This document shows positions 16,182 to 25,044 of a stretch of DNA of 64,000 nt, piece by piece (the stretch's first letter is position 1; each line of letters opens with the position of its first letter). Location of the stretch: contig NZ_AUHI01000007.1 of assembly GCF_000423105.1 (NCBI RefSeq), positions 1 to 64,000 on the forward strand. The letters are read 5' to 3'. The stretch comes from Halalkalibacillus halophilus DSM 18494. Lineage in GTDB: Bacteria > Bacillota > Bacilli > Bacillales > Alkalibacillaceae. The notes beneath the pieces were generated by a model, which was not told the origin of the DNA, did no database searches, and saw nothing but the letters and a program-made list of their open reading frames with translations. The position numbers were made by a program, and so were the translations under genes.

Positions 16182-17138
16182 GTGAAGAAAAAGAGATGGT
16201 TCAAATTGACAGTCGGTTTGTTGTCGATCCTTTTGATTGCTGATATCATAGCGGGCTTCTATTTCTATGACTTGGCAATTAAACGAGAACAAAAAGACTT
16301 CTTAGTGGGGAATCAAGATCTAGAGGTGTCCGCAGATGCGATGGATGTTTTTTTAGAAGGTGGTTGGCGTGAATGGTATCGTGACCAAACTTTTGAAACG
16401 TGGGAAATTCAGTCCTTTGATGGTTTGACTTTAGAGGGAAAGTATTTGCAAGCGGAAGAAATGACGAATCGAACGGTGATTTTTGCGCACGGTTATTTAG
16501 GAAGGTCTCGTGATATGGCTTTATACGGGGAGCACTATTATGAGGAGCTAGGATACAATACACTTAAACCGGATTTGCGTGGCCATGGTAATAGTGAAGG
16601 CGATTATATAGGCTTTGGTTGGCATGACCGTTTAGATATTGTTGATTGGGTGCAGAAAGTTATTGAACAGCAAGGGGAAGATGCGGAAATTGTGTTACAC
16701 GGTTTATCTATGGGAGCTGCTACTGTATTAATGGCAAGCGGGGAAGAATTGCCTGATAATGTGAAGGCTGTTGTTGCTGATAGTCCGTATACGAGTAGCT
16801 ATGACTTGTTTAAGTATCAAATGGAACGAATGTACAACCTTCCATCGTTCCCAATCCTACCTACTACGAATATGGTAACTAATTTACAAGCTGGATATAC
16901 GTTGAGTGAAGCTTCTGCATTAGATCAAGTGAAACAGACAAATTTACCTGTACTTTATTTACATGGGGATAACGATATGTTTGTCCCAACTTATATGGCA
17001 GAAGAACTTTATGAAAATACTTCAGGAGAAAAAGAGATTCATATTTTCAAAGATGCAGGGCACGGGGAAGCCTATGCACTTTATCCTAGTAGATATATGG
17101 ATACGTTAGGGTCGTTTTTAATGCAACATATGGAATAG
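16182..17138 (+). CDS. Membrane-anchored alpha/beta hydrolase
   Basis: A 318-aa protein with an N-terminal signal anchor (about 7-28) followed by an alpha/beta-hydrolase domain of the YqkD/BEM46-like group. Visible are the oxyanion region FAHGYLGRSRD, the nucleophile elbow GLSMGAAT (about 175-182), the acid in LHGDNDMFVP (about 267-276) and the His in DAGHGEAY (about 293-300). This is a complete triad. It should act outside the cytoplasmic membrane on an ester or similar substrate, identity unknown. Start GTG at 16182 behind AAAGGAGCAGAGTT. Single-gene unit with its own terminator. Confidence 0.8.
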   Translation: MKKKRWFKLTVGLLSILLIADIIAGFYFYDLAIKREQKDFLVGNQDLEVSADAMDVFLEGGWREWYRDQTFETWEIQSFDGLTLEGKYLQAEEMTNRTVIFAHGYLGRSRDMALYGEHYYEELGYNTLKPDLRGHGNSEGDYIGFGWHDRLDIVDWVQKVIEQQGEDAEIVLHGLSMGAATVLMASGEELPDNVKAVVADSPYTSSYDLFKYQMERMYNLPSFPILPTTNMVTNLQAGYTLSEASALDQVKQTNLPVLYLHGDNDMFVPTYMAEELYENTSGEKEIHIFKDAGHGEAYALYPSRYMDTLGSFLMQHME

Positions 17139-17179
17139 GAAAACACTGTCATTATTTAAAATGGCAGTGTTTTTCTTTT
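17139..17179 (+). terminator. Intrinsic terminator
   Basis: AAACACTGTCA pairs with TGGCAGTGTTT across 17140-17173, followed by TTCTTTT; lies between the hydrolase gene and the convergent membrane-protein gene. Confidence 0.8.
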
Positions 17180-17185
17180 AAAATC

Positions 17186-17533
17186 CTAATAGTTATCAGA
17201 GTTTGTAGATAATATGTGATCGACACTATTTATATCATCATCCATATCGACTTTAAAACGGTAAATCAATACAAAGAACCAAATAGAGAGTGCGAATCCT
17301 ATAATGGAAAGGGAAACAATTGCGGAAATCGATAGGAAGATTAATACAAAGCTTGATACCATAAGAATAAACGCTTTATTAAATTGCTCACTAAAAAATT
17401 GAGCGCCAGACATAATGAGTATGTAACCAACTGGGTCTGCTAAAATATCAAAGAAAAATAAATGAACGTCAACAAAAACAAGAATAAAACCTAATAAAAT
17501 TAAAAGGAATGGGTTCGTCACTCTATTCACCAT
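17186..17533 (-). CDS. Small membrane protein, unknown function
   Basis: About 115 aa when started at ATG 17533, which overlaps the stop of the upstream gene (ATGGTGAATAG). Four hydrophobic segments fill most of the chain: LLILLGFILVFVDVHLFFF, a Gly-rich YILIMSGAQF helix, a long FILMVSSFVLIFLSI helix and a final FALSIWFFVLIYRF. The tail is short and acidic. No family recognised. It probably works with the co-translated 171-aa protein. A longer start at 17587 is possible but would lie deep in the upstream gene. Confidence 0.6.
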   Translation of the reverse strand: MVNRVTNPFLLILLGFILVFVDVHLFFFDILADPVGYILIMSGAQFFSEQFNKAFILMVSSFVLIFLSISAIVSLSIIGFALSIWFFVLIYRFKVDMDDDINSVDHILSTNSDNY

Positions 17534-18038
17534 CCAATGCTTCTTTAATTTTCTGTTCGATAAGAGAAGGGGAAGTATCTCCTTCATATAGCGTGGCTGG
17601 ATTTTCTTTCTCTATGATGTCCATTTCTACATTAATACTAGTGCCATCATTAAAGAACAATTCAAATTCAGAAGGGAACTCTCCTTCATCAAATTCTTCT
17701 CTAAGAGTAAGGGTCGCTTGTCGAAGTTCATGATAATTATTTGTGTATAATGTTTGATCAACCTGACGACCTGTATGTTGATCAATGTTGGAGTGATATG
17801 GTTGATCAGCACACAAGAAAGCTTGCTCTTCTTCGCAATAAACCGCATGCAATCCTCTAGGGTTTGCTTTATTATCAATATATGTAATTAGAAACGGAGC
17901 TTCTTCCTCATTGTGAATTTCAATCGTGGCATCGTATAGAACTGGTTCATCTAATTGGTTCTGATGAAAGACAATGCTTTGCCAAATGAAAACGAGAACT
18001 GTCCCTAAGATTGCGAGCCAAAAAACTTTTTCTTTCAT
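17523..18038 (-). CDS. Membrane-anchored extracytoplasmic protein, unknown function
   Basis: 171 aa with one N-terminal TM helix (about 5-22, VFWLAILGTVLVFIWQSIVF) and an acidic exported domain. There are two Cys (VYCEEEQAFLCAD, about 76-88) in a possible disulfide, and a C-terminal helix ending LIEQKIKEALDGE. ATG at 18038 has a strong GGGAGGG RBS. The stop overlaps the start of the membrane protein behind it, so the two form a translationally coupled pair, perhaps one complex. No known family seen. Confidence 0.65.
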   Translation of the reverse strand: MKEKVFWLAILGTVLVFIWQSIVFHQNQLDEPVLYDATIEIHNEEEAPFLITYIDNKANPRGLHAVYCEEEQAFLCADQPYHSNIDQHTGRQVDQTLYTNNYHELRQATLTLREEFDEGEFPSEFELFFNDGTSINVEMDIIEKENPATLYEGDTSPSLIEQKIKEALDGE

Positions 18039-18149
18039 GAAATCCCTCCCATATTTATAGTAGGAATGTGATTATATATTTTTTAGTATAGAATAGGTGG
18101 TAATGAGATGGAAGGTCTGTATGAAAATTTACAATGAAAGGTGATTGAT

Positions 18150-18650
18150 ATGACAGTAATACAATCCATGTCCCCTGTAATAGGAGACCGACCAAAGGTT
18201 TTAATTCTAGGGTCTATTCCAGGAGTACAATCCCTTCAAACTCAACAATATTATGGGAACCCACGCAATCATTTTTGGCCAATTATGTTTACATTGTTAG
18301 ACGTTAATCCAATCCAAGGTTACGAAGAGCGTTTAAACTTATTAAAACGAAACCAAATTGCTCTATGGGATGTAATAGGTTCGTGTGAACGAGAGGGAAG
18401 TTTGGATTCGAAAATTAAAAATGCTATACCTAATCCAATAGAAACGTTGTTAAAAGAACATCCGAGTATTCAACTGATTGCATGTAACGGAACAAAATCT
18501 TATCAAACTTTTAAGAGACATTTTAAGTATTTAATGTCTAATTATGATGTGAAACAACTACCATCTACTAGTCCAGTCCCAGGCAAGTATAATAAATCGT
18601 ATGATGAAAAAGTAGTCAGTTGGCAAGTAATCAACGAATATGTAACATAA
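18150..18650 (+). CDS. DNA-deoxyinosine glycosylase (UDG superfamily)
   Basis: A 166-aa member of the uracil-DNA-glycosylase superfamily, of the hypoxanthine/deoxyinosine branch. Motifs: KVLILGSIPGVQSLQTQQYY (near 18-37), the GNPRNHFWPI water-activating and base-recognition loop, ALWDVIGSCEREGSLDSKI, and the DNA-intercalation loop LPSTSPVPG (about 138-146), where Ser-Thr-Ser-Pro is typical. It should excise hypoxanthine produced by adenine deamination. ATG at 18150 is preferred over GTG 18141, which overlaps its own RBS AAAGGTG. Confidence 0.8.
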   Translation: MTVIQSMSPVIGDRPKVLILGSIPGVQSLQTQQYYGNPRNHFWPIMFTLLDVNPIQGYEERLNLLKRNQIALWDVIGSCEREGSLDSKIKNAIPNPIETLLKEHPSIQLIACNGTKSYQTFKRHFKYLMSNYDVKQLPSTSPVPGKYNKSYDEKVVSWQVINEYVT

Positions 18651-18701
18651 CATTATAAAATTAATGATATAATAAGCGAAAATGGAAAAGAGGTGTATCA
18701 C

Positions 18702-18896
18702 ATGAGTGGGCAACAAAGAAGTAATATTCAGCCAGGAAAAAAGGTCAAAATTGTTCTCAAACAAGATCAACGTACTGGGAAATTAACAGAAGGTGTGGTC
18801 AAAGATCTCTTAACCAAGTCAGCCAACCATCCACATGGAATTAAAGTGCGCTTAGAAGATGGACAAGTTGGACGAGTAAAAGAAATTATAGAATAA
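18702..18896 (+). CDS. ywbE: YwbE family protein
   Basis: A 64-aa protein beginning MSGQQRSNIQPGKKVKIVLK and containing TGKLTEGVVKDLLTKSANHP and HGIKVRLEDGQVGRVKEI: the whole length is the YwbE family, a small KOW/SH3-like beta-barrel likely to bind nucleic acid. Function not established. ATG at 18702 is chosen over GTG 18693 because AGAGGTG is then correctly spaced. It follows the deoxyinosine glycosylase by 51 bp, and a terminator follows. Confidence 0.85.
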   Translation: MSGQQRSNIQPGKKVKIVLKQDQRTGKLTEGVVKDLLTKSANHPHGIKVRLEDGQVGRVKEIIE

Positions 18897-18915
18897 GCTC
18901 GTGCAAATACATAAT

Positions 18916-18960
18916 AAACCAGCCGGAGAAAATATTTTATAATATCTCTGGCTGGTTTTG
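18916..18960 (+). terminator. Intrinsic terminator (bidirectional)
   Basis: AAACCAGCCGGAGA pairs with TCTCTGGCTGGTTT, then a T-rich tail; lies between ywbE and the convergent DUF4349 gene and can serve both. Confidence 0.85.
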
Positions 18961-19003
18961 CTTTTCTAGCGTTAATTGTTGTTTTCCTCTGCTTTAGCTG
19001 AAG

Positions 19004-19957
19004 CTACTCATTTGAAATTCGACGCCTTCTCTTTCTCCAATAAATAATTCCGCCTACGATTAATAGCGGTATTAAAACAGGAGATAGTCCGATTAAGAAA
19101 ACAGCTATGTGTGAACCTGCTGACAATAAACTATTTACTGTACTCATAAATAACTGTTGTGCTCGTTCCAATGTGTTTAAAGAAGATTGATCTTGAAGTT
19201 CTGGTACTTCTACAGAGGCTTCTTGTAAATGAATCGTGACAGTAGAGAATGCTACATGATCTTCTAGGTATTGCATGCGTCCTTTTAGTTGCTCTATTTC
19301 CTCTTGGACGCGGGATAAGTCATTTGATATTTCTAATAAATCCTCGGTGTTTCCTGCATCTTGCATGAAGGTTAACAGTCTGTCTTCGAGTGTTTCTTTT
19401 GACCGTAATCTTGATTCCAAGTCTACGAATTCTTCTGTTACATCATTGCCACGAGTCGATTGATTGATGACATTCATCGCGTTTCCTTGCACGTTATTCA
19501 TAAAGTCTTGGAAATGTTCTTGTGGTATACGTACGGTCATGTGTCCACTTTTACGATCATTTTCATGGTCTTCAGAAGATGTTTCTACGATATATCCATT
19601 CCTTGCATTTACCTCTTCTCGAATGGAGGTTTCTGCTTCCTCGTATTGATCGACTTCTATTGTTAAATCACCTGTATAGATTACCATTTGCTGACGACTT
19701 GATTCGATAGCATCCTCAGTATGTTCCGTTGATTCTTGCCCATCTGTGCCACCATTGGAACTCTCTTCTCTTGCTTGTTCGTCTTCTGTAGCATGATCTG
19801 AGTTAGTGTTCATGGAAACGGATTGATCAGAATCTTCTTGAGTTGTTTCGTTTGCATCATCGAAAGCTGCATCCCCATCGTTACTAGAACATGCCACAAG
19901 AACGATCGGAATGAATAATATAGTACATAGCAGTAGATAGTTACGAATTGTTTTCAT
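19004..19957 (-). CDS. DUF4349 lipoprotein
   Basis: A 317-aa lipoprotein with lipobox LVAC (Cys at about 23). An acidic Ser/Asp/Glu linker runs to about residue 85, then the DUF4349 domain (from QMVIYTGDLTIEVDQYEEAE) with a central coiled coil (about 170-215). A C-terminal TM helix near 285-306 is followed by KRRRR. This two-ended anchoring is typical of the family. Function is unknown; related proteins are often part of cell-envelope stress regulons. RBS AAAGGAGG. Single gene. Confidence 0.85.
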   Translation of the reverse strand: MKTIRNYLLLCTILFIPIVLVACSSNDGDAAFDDANETTQEDSDQSVSMNTNSDHATEDEQAREESSNGGTDGQESTEHTEDAIESSRQQMVIYTGDLTIEVDQYEEAETSIREEVNARNGYIVETSSEDHENDRKSGHMTVRIPQEHFQDFMNNVQGNAMNVINQSTRGNDVTEEFVDLESRLRSKETLEDRLLTFMQDAGNTEDLLEISNDLSRVQEEIEQLKGRMQYLEDHVAFSTVTIHLQEASVEVPELQDQSSLNTLERAQQLFMSTVNSLLSAGSHIAVFLIGLSPVLIPLLIVGGIIYWRKRRRRISNE

Positions 19958-20117
19958 TTGTGAAACCTCCTTTTGGTAAGCAGTTGGAAGTGAGTCAAGT
20001 TTTGCTTTATATCTAAGTAGACGCGTATAATAAAAGAACGTGACAGTAAAATAATTTATTGTGATTGAGTCAATTTAGATATGGGAATAGACTATTAGAA
20101 AGGGAAGGATGATTACG

Positions 20118-20777
20118 ATGAATCGAAAAACCATCATAAGTATTACCCTTGTCATCTTGTTCGTCATTCTTCTTTATTCCTTTAACCAACGATTATTGGT
20201 ATTTTCTCCTGAAGATATACGTTCATTTATTTATGCAGCTGGATGGCTTGCTCCACTTTTTTACTTATTATTATTTACGCTCCGTCCATTAATTTTATTC
20301 CCAGCCTCTGTCTTCTCTATTGTTGCAGGACTTGCATTTGGGGCTTATTTTGGAACAGTACTAGCCTTAAGCGGAGCGACATTTGGAGCGATCCTTGCTT
20401 TTATGCTTTCGAGAAAGTTTGGTACCAACGCAATCAAGTTGAAAGAGAAAGGAAAGCTCGGATATTTCCGTAGGCAGTTTGAAGAAAAAGGATTTCGCTA
20501 TATTTTATTATTAAGATTTTTACCGATTGTTAATTTTGATTTAATAAGTTATGCTGCCGGACTTTCAAAGGTGAAATTAAGTGATTATGTCAAAGCAACC
20601 GTCTTGGGTATTTTACCAGGTACACTTTTATACAATTTTCTTGGAGCAAGTATTGTAGAAGGAGACCGTGTAACAGTAATCCTGGTTGTTACTGCCTACG
20701 TTTTAGTTATTGCGGTTCCGGTTATATGGAATACGAACATCATGAAAACGATTGATAAAATTAAACGCGCTGACTAA
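20118..20777 (+). CDS. TVP38/TMEM64 family membrane protein
   Basis: A 219-aa membrane protein with about five TM segments. FTLRPLILFPASVFSIVAG and FGAYFGTVLALSGATFGAIL form the re-entrant VTT (DedA-like) core, and RFLPIVNFDLISYAAGLSKV carries the family's Phe/Pro-rich second half. ATG at 20118 is used because the RBS AGGGAAGGA directly abuts the ATG at 20109. TVP38/DedA relatives act in lipid transport or scrambling and membrane homeostasis; the specific role of bacterial members is unsettled. Confidence 0.82.
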   Translation: MNRKTIISITLVILFVILLYSFNQRLLVFSPEDIRSFIYAAGWLAPLFYLLLFTLRPLILFPASVFSIVAGLAFGAYFGTVLALSGATFGAILAFMLSRKFGTNAIKLKEKGKLGYFRRQFEEKGFRYILLLRFLPIVNFDLISYAAGLSKVKLSDYVKATVLGILPGTLLYNFLGASIVEGDRVTVILVVTAYVLVIAVPVIWNTNIMKTIDKIKRAD

Positions 20778-20794
20778 CCAGTTGGAGGGTTAAC

Positions 20795-22504
20795 ATGAAA
20801 CGACTAGAAGAACAGCTTAAACGCATTGATGGCAAAAGCTATAAAGCGTATAAAGATATCCAAGGAATTTTTTCTTTTGAGAAGTACAAGTTGCACATGG
20901 ATTATGTGCAAGGTGACCCGTTTGCGGCACCTTCTAAAATAAGAATTACGATTCCGAATAATCAACAGAAGATTGAGTCAGAATGGTTAGAAACAACTAG
21001 ACGTCGTGTATATGTAGAAGACTATATTGCTCGGGTGATTAATAAAGCAATTTCAAAAAATAATATACATGTAAAAGGTACGGGGAAAAGTGGTTTAATC
21101 GCAATTGATGGACCAGATCAACATATTGTTGACCGAACAGCAGTGCAATTAACACATGAGGAATTAACAATTTGTTTAACGATTGGACTGCCAGCTAACG
21201 GGCGTAAAATTAATGGCAAAGAAGCGGAGAAACTATTTTTCCAAGCTCTTCCTTTGATCATGAAACAGTCTGCTTTTTCGTTACAAGAGAAACAATTGAC
21301 CGAAGCAATGCAACTAGCTGATCAACATGATGCTATTAGAAAGAAAATGGACGAGGAGAATTGGATTGCATTCATAGCGAATGGGGCAATCCTTCCGAGG
21401 AGCAGTGGAATTAGTACAAAACCTATGAAAGATGCTATTCCATTTCAGAGTCCAGAAGAAAATGAAGTTAGTTTTTCTATTCCTCACCTTCAAGCACCTA
21501 TGAAGGGAATGGCGATTAAACAAGGAATTACTTTGATCGTCGGTGGAGGATTCCACGGAAAAAGCACGCTACTAGAAGCATTGGAACAAGGTGTGTACGA
21601 GCATATTGCAGGAGATGGAAGAGAATACGTACTAACGAACCCTGCTGCAGTAAAAATTCGAGCAGAAGATGGAAGAAGCGTATCGAAAGTAAACATTTCT
21701 CCATTTATAAATGATTTGCCAAACAAAGCTGACACAGATCACTTCACTACAGAGAATGCAAGTGGAAGTACATCACAAGCTGCCAACGTGATGGAGGCAT
21801 TAGAAGCGGGTGCAACGAGTTTATTAATTGATGAAGATACAAGTGCAACGAATTTCATGATTCGCGATGAACGAATGCAGCAGCTTGTTGCAAAAAATAA
21901 GGAACCAATCACTCCATTTGTTCAGAAAGTAAAACAGCTAAGAGATGACCTTGGAATCTCGACTGTTTTGGTAATGGGTGGTTCAGGAGACTATTTTGAT
22001 ATCGCTGATGAAGTTATAATGATGGATCAGTATGTTCCAGTTAATGTTACTTCTAAGGCATTAGCTATTGCAGAAGCAGATCAAAAGGAAGTTTTAAAGG
22101 AAAAAGATAGTTCTTTTGGTAAATGGTCTGATCGGGTTATTCAAACAGAATCCATTAAGCGAAAGCTTGGCTCGAAAGCGAAAGTACAGGCAAAAGGAAA
22201 ACAGACAATTTTAATTGATAAACAGTCGATTGACCTTTCTTTAGTAGAGCAATTAATTGATGTATCGCAAACACGTATGATTGCAAATGTGTTAAAATAT
22301 ATGGCGTTTGCAGAGAACAATAAGAAGACTATGCAAGAATGGCTAGACGAAATAGAAACGCTAATCAACCAACAAGGGTTGCAATTTACTCAAAAACAAA
22401 AAAATAAGCACCCAGGTGACTTAGCAAGGCCACGTCGTTTTGAAATAGCGGCAGCAATCAACCGACTTCGAGGTATGACAGTAGAGTCACCAGGTAGAAA
22501 GTAA
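20795..22504 (+). CDS. Predicted ABC-class ATPase
   Basis: A 569-aa protein of the 'predicted ABC-class ATPase' family found across Firmicutes. Walker A GGGFHGKST is near residue 252, and Walker B SLLIDEDTSATNFMIRD near 345 is the family's unusual form with Glu-Asp-Thr after the Asp. The second half has VLVMGGSGDYFDIADEVIMM, a D/H-loop-like strand. The C-terminal 120 residues are basic (ARPRRFEIAAAINRLRG). No membrane partner is present, so it is a soluble enzyme. Substrate unknown; RNA- or tRNA-linked roles have been considered for the group. RBS TGGAGGG. Starts 17 bp after the TVP38 gene. Confidence 0.8.
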   Translation: MKRLEEQLKRIDGKSYKAYKDIQGIFSFEKYKLHMDYVQGDPFAAPSKIRITIPNNQQKIESEWLETTRRRVYVEDYIARVINKAISKNNIHVKGTGKSGLIAIDGPDQHIVDRTAVQLTHEELTICLTIGLPANGRKINGKEAEKLFFQALPLIMKQSAFSLQEKQLTEAMQLADQHDAIRKKMDEENWIAFIANGAILPRSSGISTKPMKDAIPFQSPEENEVSFSIPHLQAPMKGMAIKQGITLIVGGGFHGKSTLLEALEQGVYEHIAGDGREYVLTNPAAVKIRAEDGRSVSKVNISPFINDLPNKADTDHFTTENASGSTSQAANVMEALEAGATSLLIDEDTSATNFMIRDERMQQLVAKNKEPITPFVQKVKQLRDDLGISTVLVMGGSGDYFDIADEVIMMDQYVPVNVTSKALAIAEADQKEVLKEKDSSFGKWSDRVIQTESIKRKLGSKAKVQAKGKQTILIDKQSIDLSLVEQLIDVSQTRMIANVLKYMAFAENNKKTMQEWLDEIETLINQQGLQFTQKQKNKHPGDLARPRRFEIAAAINRLRGMTVESPGRK

Positions 22505-22536
22505 TGGATTAGATAAGGAGAAAGGAGGGGTTGTAC

Positions 22537-23676
22537 GTGAATTTTCAAACTTTAAAAAAAGAGTTGCAAGCTTATAGTGAAGAAGTAAATATTCAGAAGA
22601 TTGGTTTTGCTTCTGCAGATACCTTTGATACGTTAAAACAAAGACTTGTCGTTCAGCAGGAATTCAACTATCAATCAGGATTTGAAAAGGGTTCGATTGA
22701 AGAGCGCACAACCCCTTCTGAATTACTACCTAAAGCACAATCGATTATATCGATCGCAGTTGCCTATCCCTCTCGTATGAAGGATGCTCCCAAAAGTAAA
22801 AAGGGAGATCGCCGCGGTATTTTCGCAAGAGCATCGTGGGGAAGGGATTACCATGATGTGCTTCGGGAAAAACTGAATGCGTTAGGAAGTTTCTTAGATG
22901 AAAAAGTAGAAGGGGTAACTTGGAAAGCAATGGTGGATACAGGGGAGCTACATGACCGGGCTGTTGCAGAAAGAGCTGGTTTAGGTTTTGTCGGAAAGAA
23001 TACCAATTTAATTACGGAAGAATACGGTTCCTATGTTTATTTAGGTGAAATGATTACCAATATCCCTTTTGAACCGGATACACCCGTGCAAGAAGGTTGC
23101 GGGGATTGTAATATATGTGTAGATAAATGTCCGACTGGAGCATTAGTCGAAGGTGGACAATTAAATGCTAATCGCTGTATTGCTTATTTAACCCTGACAA
23201 AAGAATACTTACCTGATGAATTTCGTACAAAGTTGGGAAATCGTCTATACGGCTGTGATACATGCCAAGTCGTATGTCCGAAAAACAAAGGTATTGATTT
23301 TCATGTTCAACCTCAACTAGAACCAGATCCTGAACGCGTTAAACCGAAATTAGAACCTCTATTAAGAATGTCTAATCGTGAGTTTAAAGAAACGTTTGGA
23401 GAGATGGCTGGATCCTGGAGAGGAAAGAAACCGATTCAACGCAATGCCATCATTGCCCTTGCCCATTATAAAGATGAAACTGCAGTTGACACCTTGATTT
23501 ACGTTCTTCAAAACGATCCTCGCCCTGTCATAAGAGGAACAGCTGGTTGGGCAATAGGAAAAATTGGTAGAGATGATTCACAAGAAATATTGGAACAATC
23601 ACTGCTTAAAGAAGAGGATAATTCTGTTAAGATAGAAATTGAAAAAGGATTAGCTTTCTTAAGTACATCTGTTTAA
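22537..23676 (+). CDS. queG: Epoxyqueuosine reductase QueG
   Basis: A 379-aa cobalamin-dependent iron-sulfur protein that performs the last step of tRNA queuosine synthesis. The substrate-binding half has ARASWGRDYHDVLREKL and VDTGELHDRAVAERAGLGFV. Two [4Fe-4S] motifs are visible: CGDCNICVDKCPTG (about 188-201) and CDTCQVVCP (about 240-248). HEAT-like repeats near 300-375 are typical of Firmicute QueG. GTG at 22537 is chosen since AAAGGAGGGG ends at 22530. The queuosine genes queF and yhhQ lie 13 kb away behind a preQ1 riboswitch. Confidence 0.93.
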   Translation: MNFQTLKKELQAYSEEVNIQKIGFASADTFDTLKQRLVVQQEFNYQSGFEKGSIEERTTPSELLPKAQSIISIAVAYPSRMKDAPKSKKGDRRGIFARASWGRDYHDVLREKLNALGSFLDEKVEGVTWKAMVDTGELHDRAVAERAGLGFVGKNTNLITEEYGSYVYLGEMITNIPFEPDTPVQEGCGDCNICVDKCPTGALVEGGQLNANRCIAYLTLTKEYLPDEFRTKLGNRLYGCDTCQVVCPKNKGIDFHVQPQLEPDPERVKPKLEPLLRMSNREFKETFGEMAGSWRGKKPIQRNAIIALAHYKDETAVDTLIYVLQNDPRPVIRGTAGWAIGKIGRDDSQEILEQSLLKEEDNSVKIEIEKGLAFLSTSV

Positions 23677-23696
23677 ATATAAAAGGAGTGGATCTG

Positions 23697-24236
23697 ATGA
23701 CTGATATGGTTGTAGCAACTATTCAAACGTCGATAGGACCAATGACAGTGGGTGGAAACAAGGAAGAATTATATTTTATTAACTTTGGTTCTCTTAAAGA
23801 AACCCAGGAGTGGGTGGATAAGTTTGTAACAAAACATTCGCTAGGTATGGTTTCAGAAGGAAAAACAGCTTTGTTTGTTGAAACGGAAGAGGCCGTCGAA
23901 AATTATTTGAAAAGCAGGGGAGAAGATCAACTTCAAAGAATTCCTTATCGGCTTCAGGGCACACCATTTCAAATCGATGTGTGGCAAGCTCTGGTCTCTA
24001 TTCCTTATGGAGAAACGTCGACATATGGAGATATTGCCCGGGAAATAAGTCGACCAAAAGCTGTTCGTGCAGTTGGCGGTGCGATTAACAAAAACCCACT
24101 CTCTATATTAGTTCCATGTCATAGAGTGATTGGGAAAGATGGGTCTTTAACGGGATACGCAGGTGGGTTGGATAAAAAAACAAACTTATTAAAAATAGAA
24201 AACAAAACCCATTCAAATATGCAATCCTCTTTATAA
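23697..24236 (+). CDS. ogt: Methylated-DNA--protein-cysteine methyltransferase
   Basis: 179 aa, Ogt/Ada-type O6-alkylguanine-DNA alkyltransferase. The acceptor motif PCHRVIG is at about 138-144, the helix-turn-helix and Arg finger is ETSTYGDIAREISRPKAVRA, and FQIDVWQALVSIPYG precedes it. The protein transfers the alkyl group onto its own Cys in a single-turnover reaction. ATG 23697 follows AAAGGAG by 8 bases. It lies 20 bp after queG and is probably co-transcribed with it. Confidence 0.92.
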   Translation: MTDMVVATIQTSIGPMTVGGNKEELYFINFGSLKETQEWVDKFVTKHSLGMVSEGKTALFVETEEAVENYLKSRGEDQLQRIPYRLQGTPFQIDVWQALVSIPYGETSTYGDIAREISRPKAVRAVGGAINKNPLSILVPCHRVIGKDGSLTGYAGGLDKKTNLLKIENKTHSNMQSSL

Positions 24237-24281
24237 GTTGTGGTATAATACTCGCGGAGCAATTAATGAAGAGGTGAATAT

Positions 24282-24755
24282 ATGGGTTTACATATGGTAT
24301 TGTATCAACCAGAAATCCCTGCGAACACAGGAAATATTGCAAGAACAGCACTTGCAACAAATACAACATTACATTTGATTCGACCGTTAGGGTTTTCTAC
24401 AGATGATAAGATGTTAAGGCGCGCTGGGTTAGATTATTGGCATGATGTGGCTATTCGTTATTATGACTCAGTCGAAGAATTACTTCAGGCATATCCTGAG
24501 GGTACGTTTTATTATATTGAAAATTTCGGTACGAAGCATTATACGGATTATGATTACAGTGATCAAAAGGAAGATATTTTCTTTATCTTTGGAAGAGAGA
24601 CAGATGGAATTCCTAAAGAATTACTAATTGGTAAAGAAGATTACTGCTTGCGTGTTCATATGACGAACCAAGTCAGATCATTAAATTTATCTAATACAGC
24701 TGCAATTATTATATACGAGGCATTGAGACAACAAGGATTTCCAGGTATTAAATAG
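24282..24755 (+). CDS. trmL: tRNA (cytidine(34)-2'-O)-methyltransferase TrmL
   Basis: A 157-aa SPOUT methyltransferase. VLYQPEIPANTGNIARTALA is the start of the TrmL family, FIFGRETDGIPKELL and HMTNQVRSLNLSNTAAIIIY form the trefoil-knot SAM site. It methylates the wobble nucleotide of certain tRNA-Leu. The length is normal. ATG at 24282 follows GAGGTG. Single gene with a terminator directly behind. Confidence 0.93.
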   Translation: MGLHMVLYQPEIPANTGNIARTALATNTTLHLIRPLGFSTDDKMLRRAGLDYWHDVAIRYYDSVEELLQAYPEGTFYYIENFGTKHYTDYDYSDQKEDIFFIFGRETDGIPKELLIGKEDYCLRVHMTNQVRSLNLSNTAAIIIYEALRQQGFPGIK

Positions 24756-24785
24756 AAAAGCTTGGCGAATAGCCAAGCTTTTTCT
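24756..24785 (+). terminator. Intrinsic terminator
   Basis: AAAAGCTTGGC and GCCAAGCTTTTT form a perfect 11-bp stem around GAATA; ends trmL. Confidence 0.88.
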
Positions 24786-24795
24786 GTGTGATAAC

Positions 24796-24894
24796 TTATT
24801 TATTTCGTGGTTCACCTGGTGTAGCGTCATAACCTGCTGTAAAGATTGACACTAGAAACGTTAGGCAAACACCCATGACAATTGCAGTTCGCAT
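24796..24894 (-). CDS. 32-aa membrane or secreted peptide
   Basis: A very short gene with an excellent RBS (GAGGAGGAT) 6 bases before ATG 24894 and a stop at 24796. The peptide begins MRTAIVMGVCLTFLVSIFT, a hydrophobic helix with one Cys, and ends AGYDATPGEPRNK. It may be a single-TM microprotein or an exported peptide whose C-terminal part is released. No family recognised. It is divergent from the PrkA-like gene at 25045, and the 150-bp gap must hold both promoters. Confidence 0.55.
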   Translation of the reverse strand: MRTAIVMGVCLTFLVSIFTAGYDATPGEPRNK

Positions 24895-25044
24895 GAAGAA
24901 TCCTCCTCTTTGTCCACATTACATATTACATTCATTATAACCAAAAGTATACGATTTGTTAATGAAAGTGTAAATAAGTTCAAATAATCTTCTTATTTTA
25001 TGACGAATGAATAAACTGTATCATCTGATGATTGAGGTGATTAC

